A stretch of 20,058 bases of DNA, taken from the IMG/VR virus record IMGVR_UViG_3300020200_000237, positions 1 to 20,058 of that record; one strand, 5' to 3'. The DNA comes from a virus. The notes beneath the pieces are model-generated. The model was not told where the DNA came from. It did not search any database and was given only the letters and a program-made list of their open reading frames with translations. The position numbers and the translations under genes were made by a program. Within the stretch, counting starts at the first letter, position 1; every line of letters starts with the position of its first letter. This document shows, in pieces, positions 16,526 through 20,058 of this stretch.

Positions 16526-17061
16526 ACTAGGAATTTCTCCTCATAATTCAATAGTTCTTGTGGTACGTCCAGTATATTAGACTGGACTTCTTCTGCAAGG
16601 TTCCAACGTGTTTTACCTTCAGGTCTCTGATACAATTTGATTCCCAAATAATTGTACTTCAAATTAGTGGGAACTTTGACCTGATAAGTGTTACCATCAT
16701 TGGAAGTTAGTGCCGAAAGAGCTTCATTTTCCTCCTGAGTGACCACGATGGTGCGGGTGGAGTACCAGTAGACCCTCTGGAATGCCTCAAGCGAAGAAAG
16801 ATGGGTTTCTGGGTTGTCCAGTATCATTCTGCAGATAAATTGGGGTGATAAGCAGTGATCTAAGACCGTTTTCCCCCTTTTTTCTTTGTTTTTAAGTGCA
16901 TTCTCCGTGATAAACCCCGTTGGATTCGGGTTCCCCGCGTCAAAAACGCCAAAATAGTAGATGCGGGTGATGGGTCGGGCGAACTCGGGTTTCCCCCAGT
17001 TCCCCAGGTTGCAGCGGAGACCGTGATAGGCAGTCTCACAGTAGGGTTTCCAATCTTTCAT
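16522..17061 (-). CDS. conserved cyanophage-like protein, 179 aa, unknown
   Basis: ATG at 17059-17061 (ATGA overlap); a GTG two codons upstream is possible but not needed. The middle has TVLDHCLSPQFICRMILDNP, a block I associate with T4-like cyanophage hypothetical proteins, then TIVVTQEENEALSALTS and YQVKVPTNLKY. The D-H-C and surrounding pattern could be a metal or active site, but I cannot name a family. Last in the helicase-oxygenase-this-gene run. Confidence 0.7.
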   Translation of the reverse strand: MKDWKPYCETAYHGLRCNLGNWGKPEFARPITRIYYFGVFDAGNPNPTGFITENALKNKEKRGKTVLDHCLSPQFICRMILDNPETHLSSLEAFQRVYWYSTRTIVVTQEENEALSALTSNDGNTYQVKVPTNLKYNYLGIKLYQRPEGKTRWNLAEEVQSNILDVPQELLNYEEKFLV

Positions 17062-17621
17062 TGCCACTTAGGTCCCTCAAACCAGCAGGTTAGACTATGG
17101 CGAACACCAGAGGTAACTGGATTCACCTGATGATACTTGAACGACGGAAAGCAGATAACAGTTCCCTGAGAACGTAGAGCGTTCTGATCAGGAATCACAT
17201 CACAGTCAAAGAGTTCCAACTCTCCTCCAGTGTATTGGGTGGGATCTGTCAATTGTAGCACACACGTCAGTTTACGATGGTAGGGCGTTGGATTGACCCA
17301 GAATACATCTTGATGCTTACTGTACTTACCTTTATATTCGGAGTTGTACTCTGCAAGTTGCATCAGTTTGAGAACCTTAAGGTCAAATCCAAACCAGTAA
17401 TCATTGGCCTTCTTCGCAATTTTCCACATTTCAGCGAATACATCTTGAAATTGTTCGACCTCCAACCATTTAACTTTGCTTTTTCTGATCTTTTCGTTTG
17501 CAGGAATGCCATCTACTCCCAGAGCACCGTCACTCAGGGGTAGATTTTTAGACCTTTCTAGAATAATCTGACAATCAGATGCACTGAAGTGATTCTCAAA
17601 GCAACACCATTCACCCCTCAT
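17058..17621 (-). CDS. 2-oxoglutarate/Fe(II)-dependent oxygenase, 187 aa
   Basis: Uses 2-oxoglutarate, oxygen and iron to hydroxylate a substrate, probably a prolyl-4-hydroxylase-type (PKHD) enzyme of the cytosol. The facial triad H103-x-D105 (KHQDVF) and H164 (KYHQV) with R174 (GVRHSL), the 2-oxoglutarate-binding Arg, are in the right order; YTGGELELF (130-138) is typical of this family. ATG at 17619-17621 has GGAGG five nt before, inside the helicase's last codons, in a TGATTATG junction. Common in T4-like cyanophages; the substrate is unknown. Confidence 0.9.
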   Translation of the reverse strand: MRGEWCCFENHFSASDCQIILERSKNLPLSDGALGVDGIPANEKIRKSKVKWLEVEQFQDVFAEMWKIAKKANDYWFGFDLKVLKLMQLAEYNSEYKGKYSKHQDVFWVNPTPYHRKLTCVLQLTDPTQYTGGELELFDCDVIPDQNALRSQGTVICFPSFKYHQVNPVTSGVRHSLTCWFEGPKWQ

Positions 17622-17623
17622 AA

Positions 17624-18883
17624 TCACCTCCGAATGGTAGAAACAGCAACATCGCCCTGCTCAAAGATAATGTCCACAACATTCTGGATCTTCTTTGCAG
17701 CGTTGGCAGTAGACTTGGAGAACACAGGGCAGATCACCAGACCATAAGATTTGGTGTATTCCTGCAGGTTACCAGCAGCAATCTGACCGTTACTAATACC
17801 AGCAGCATCATCAGGATGCAGACGAAGAGTACGGCCAACAGTCTGACCGATACCAACAATGTCCATATCGCGCATAAAGACCACTGCCTCCAGTGCAGCG
17901 ATGTTGATACCCTCAGCAAGAATGCTGTGATGAAGAACCACAAACTTCTTGTCAGGATTGCGACCCCAGGCATTCAGAGTGTCAAAGAACACCTCACGGT
18001 TCACTTTGTTACCGTCGATGAATGCACCGTGCTTAGAAGTAATGTGCATCACAGAATAACCTTGCAGAGCAAGAACGTGAGCAAAGTCAGTCTCAGACAG
18101 CAGATTGATGATGTGCTTGGTTGCCTTGGCACAAATCAGAATCTTGTTGACAGGATTCTCCTCCAGAACTTCCAGAAGATTGTCACGGTCACGCTGAGCG
18201 ATGTTGTCACCTTTCTGAACCATCTGCAGTTGCTTAGCAACAACCTTAGGAGGAATGATGTAACCACCATTCACAAGTTCAGGAGCAGGAACTTTGGCAA
18301 TGATCTGACCATAGACTTCGGTCAGATTCATACCAGGCTTGGAGATGGTGGCAGAATACTTAGGAGTTGCAGTGAAGAAGTAGCAACGCTTTGCTTCCTG
18401 ACTGAAATACTCAACAGCAGGAAAGAAGTGGCGTTGAACGCTGTTGTGTGCCTCATCGAAGTAAATCGTATCTACATCAATTCCTGCCTTGGCAAGTTGA
18501 CCAAGAGAGTTGTAAGTGGTGAAGATCAGTTTGTGTTTGGGAGCATCAGGATTGAATGCACAAGTCACAATTTGATTCCAGTGCTGAATCTCAGAGGGTT
18601 TCGTGGTGCTGAAGTGATGAGTCTCACCACTGTGAACGTGCAGAACAGCAACGTTAGTGATAAACTCAAGGTACTCAGAAGACAGCTGCTCAGCAAGCAG
18701 AATGCGAGGAGCAACAACTACAACAGTCTTAGGAGTTTCAGATTGAAACACACGCATTGCATCAAAGATACCCACATTGGTCTTACCACCACCAGTGGGA
18801 AACACACAGATACCTTTCAGATACTTAGCAAGAGCGTCAAGTGCTTTTTGTTGGTGAGGACGCAGTTGGAACACAGGTCTCAT
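17624..18883 (-). CDS. SF2 DEAH-box helicase, 419 aa
   Basis: Uses ATP to unwind or translocate on nucleic acid. Motifs in order: LRPHQQKAL (7-15), Walker A PTGGGKT (29-35), motif Ib-like TTYNSLGQL (122-130), DEAH (143-146), TATP (171-174), ILAEGIN (321-327) and QTVGRTLRL (347-355) with the arginine finger. The two RecA-like domains alone fill the protein, so no extra nuclease domain is fused. Related in layout to type III restriction/UvsW-like helicases and to cyanophage DEAD/DEAH proteins; UvsW itself seems not to be this gene, though that is uncertain. First gene after the 18901-18954 promoter, upstream of the oxygenase. Confidence 0.9.
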   Translation of the reverse strand: MRPVFQLRPHQQKALDALAKYLKGICVFPTGGGKTNVGIFDAMRVFQSETPKTVVVVAPRILLAEQLSSEYLEFITNVAVLHVHSGETHHFSTTKPSEIQHWNQIVTCAFNPDAPKHKLIFTTYNSLGQLAKAGIDVDTIYFDEAHNSVQRHFFPAVEYFSQEAKRCYFFTATPKYSATISKPGMNLTEVYGQIIAKVPAPELVNGGYIIPPKVVAKQLQMVQKGDNIAQRDRDNLLEVLEENPVNKILICAKATKHIINLLSETDFAHVLALQGYSVMHITSKHGAFIDGNKVNREVFFDTLNAWGRNPDKKFVVLHHSILAEGINIAALEAVVFMRDMDIVGIGQTVGRTLRLHPDDAAGISNGQIAAGNLQEYTKSYGLVICPVFSKSTANAAKKIQNVVDIIFEQGDVAVSTIRR

Positions 18884-18900
18884 CAGTTGAATATGGGAAT

Positions 18901-18954
18901 ATTATAACGGAAAAAGGACCCCCGCAGGAGTCCAGTGTGACAGTTTAGAAACTG
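18901..18954 (-). promoter_or_regulatory. TATAAT promoter with upstream AAACTGTCACAC box
   Basis: TATAAT at 18901-18906 and box AAACTGTCACAC at 18935-18946, 28 nt apart, with the palindrome CAGTTTAGAAACTG (18941-18954) over the box. The intrinsic terminator at 18911-18933 fits between box and -10. The start near 18894 gives a leader of about 11 nt to the helicase. Confidence 0.65.
18911..18933 (-). terminator. intrinsic terminator, 7-bp stem
   Basis: GGACTCC pairs with GGGGTCC (one G-U pair) around a TGCG loop on the minus strand, followed by five T. It ends the transcript of the gene to its right, 24 nt past that gene's stop. Confidence 0.85.
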
Positions 18955-18956
18955 GT

Positions 18957-20058
18957 TCAGAAAGAATCGCAGCGAGCGACAATTTGACCTTTGATTTCCT
19001 TTTCAGGAGTCAGATTACCTTTTTTACGATTAGAATTGCAAAGATTAGTGATTGCATTCACAAAGTCCTTGTTTTTGGAAGTAAAGAAAGCTTCCTCAAC
19101 AATTCCTTCACAAGTCATATAATTGTTGACACGATTGCATACTTGAAGAACTTGAAGCCAAGCACCCTTAGTATCTTTAGTGCTGCCAATCACCATAGAC
19201 TGTTTACGAACCTTGTTCTTGAAGTAACCTACGATAAAGTCACAAGTATCAAAGGTTTTACCAGTCTTTTCCTCATAGATAGGTACAACGACCTTATCAA
19301 AGTTGTAAAGTGCCTTGATCAGGTATGCAGAGATTTCTTTAGAATCAGACTCTTTATCCCAATTGATTTCTTCGGAAAGAGTTTTTACAATCTTCGTAAG
19401 AACATTCGGACGATCGTCGTTGTTTGCCCATCCTACAAGGCGTTCGATCTCACGAACCTTCGTGATGCAGCATTTTGCACCAGAAACAAGAGGAAATTCG
19501 TGCGAAACGGGTTGCCAAGTAAGATAAGGAATACTCAGATAGAAAGCACGAGTATTCAGAGCACTTTGCTCACCAAGTTGACAACGGTGCTCCAACTTTT
19601 CCCAATCTTTGGTAGTGTTAATCGACTTAACTTCCCGATAGAAAATATTAGAAGCTTCCAGTTCACGAGTTTTTTTAGGAACGTTCGAGTTAAAAGCAAC
19701 CACACGACCTCTAATAGTCATAGTAAGGTCAGTTGAAGCGGCAATAGCCAATGCCTGCATCGTAGTGTGCTGCTTTTTGGTTACTTGAAACTTACCAGTT
19801 CTTTCGTCAAAGATAAAAACAGGAGTTTCGGATTCTTGAAAATTAACTTTAAACTTATAGTTTTTGAAGTTTTCTTCACAAAAATCAGGTTGAATCAAAC
19901 GAATCTGTCCCTGTGCATACTCAATAAGGTTGGCAGGAACTGCAACAGAGAAAGTTTTCTTTTCTTCAGTCTGTTCTTTTTGTTTCTGAACAAAATCTTC
20001 TACAGAAAGAGCACATTCTCCTTCGGGATAGATTACTGCAACTTGGTCTTTATTATCT
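18957..20058 (-). CDS. unrecognised phage protein, 5' end beyond window, at least 366 codons
   Basis: TGA at 18957-18959. The frame is open to the right edge, so the gene is incomplete at its N-terminus; a TTG at 19896-19898 is not the start, because about 53 good codons precede it and continue off the window. The visible N-terminal part is charged (EDFVQKQKEQTEEKKTF), then SVAVPANLIEYAQGQIRLI, an aromatic mid-part (RAFYLSIPYLTWQPVSHEF) and a Lys/Cys-rich end. No enzyme motif seen. It may be a nucleic-acid or complex subunit, but that is open. Confidence 0.8.
   Translation of the reverse strand, partial: DNKDQVAVIYPEGECALSVEDFVQKQKEQTEEKKTFSVAVPANLIEYAQGQIRLIQPDFCEENFKNYKFKVNFQESETPVFIFDERTGKFQVTKKQHTTMQALAIAASTDLTMTIRGRVVAFNSNVPKKTRELEASNIFYREVKSINTTKDWEKLEHRCQLGEQSALNTRAFYLSIPYLTWQPVSHEFPLVSGAKCCITKVREIERLVGWANNDDRPNVLTKIVKTLSEEINWDKESDSKEISAYLIKALYNFDKVVVPIYEEKTGKTFDTCDFIVGYFKNKVRKQSMVIGSTKDTKGAWLQVLQVCNRVNNYMTCEGIVEEAFFTSKNKDFVNAITNLCNSNRKKGNLTPEKEIKGQIVARCDSF

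Noticed and set aside
17816-18907. Plus-strand frame of 363 codons opposite the helicase
   Set aside because: The minus strand has all SF2 motifs in order; the plus-strand translation has no recognisable domain and is a shadow of the helicase's codon pattern.
18984-19736. Plus-strand frame of 250 codons opposite the right-edge gene
   Set aside because: No start signal, no domain, and directly opposite a good minus-strand frame that is open to the window edge.
1-20058. tRNA genes, photosynthesis genes, integrase or insertion sequences
   Set aside because: None seen: no convincing cloverleaf with CCA-type end, no psbA-like or transposase motifs in any frame.

Overview
The window reads as part of the genome of a marine T4-like cyanophage (a myovirus of Synechococcus or Prochlorococcus), in the accessory or early region packed with small genes. 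This is inferred from several things together: about 65 mostly tiny genes on the minus strand with 1-14 nt overlaps; T4-type late-promoter octamers (TATAAATA); two copies of the cyanobacterial-type DnaA box TTTTCCACA; and cargo typical of such phages (peptide deformylase, 2OG-Fe(II) oxygenase, DEAH helicase, phage-type adenine methyltransferase). No structural, photosynthesis or tRNA gene was seen.

Layout. 1-174 holds a small minus-strand gene. 175-613 is the only large non-coding stretch. It carries a sigma70-like plus-strand promoter, a 33-bp tandem array, two 15-bp direct repeats with DnaA-box cores, and a late promoter. 614-1642 is the only plus-strand gene, a free-standing GIY-YIG homing endonuclease. 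1662-8422 is a run of about 28 small, often very acidic genes. Seven copies of a 42-bp element are scattered through it, and in six the last three bases are the start codon of the next gene. The one recognisable enzyme there is a MutH-family endonuclease (4254-4901). 8441-9431 encodes a phage-type adenine methyltransferase and peptide deformylase, overlapping by 14 nt. 9376-12643 is a dense block of tiny genes, including a zinc-finger protein and three membrane proteins. 12726-16525 holds two clear exported proteins and one possible lipoprotein, coiled-coil proteins and an AbrB-like protein. 16522-18883 is an operon-like set of helicase, 2OG oxygenase and an unrecognised 179-aa protein. 18957-20058 is a gene that continues past the right edge.

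Expression. Four promoters (before the genes starting at 8422, 12643, 16312 and 18883) share a box, AAACTGKYACA-like, 27-29 nt upstream of a TATAAT. Three places combine an intrinsic terminator with a promoter. Late-type promoters appear before the homing endonuclease (plus strand) and before the first gene (minus strand). Most genes lack a good Shine-Dalgarno and seem translationally coupled (ATGA, TGATG and TGATTATG junctions). Three GTG-start genes (10808, 12088, 3174) are supported by frame limits, two of them by good Shine-Dalgarno sites.

All protein calls are from motifs read by eye. 'Conserved in cyanophages' reflects recognition of the family, not a search.
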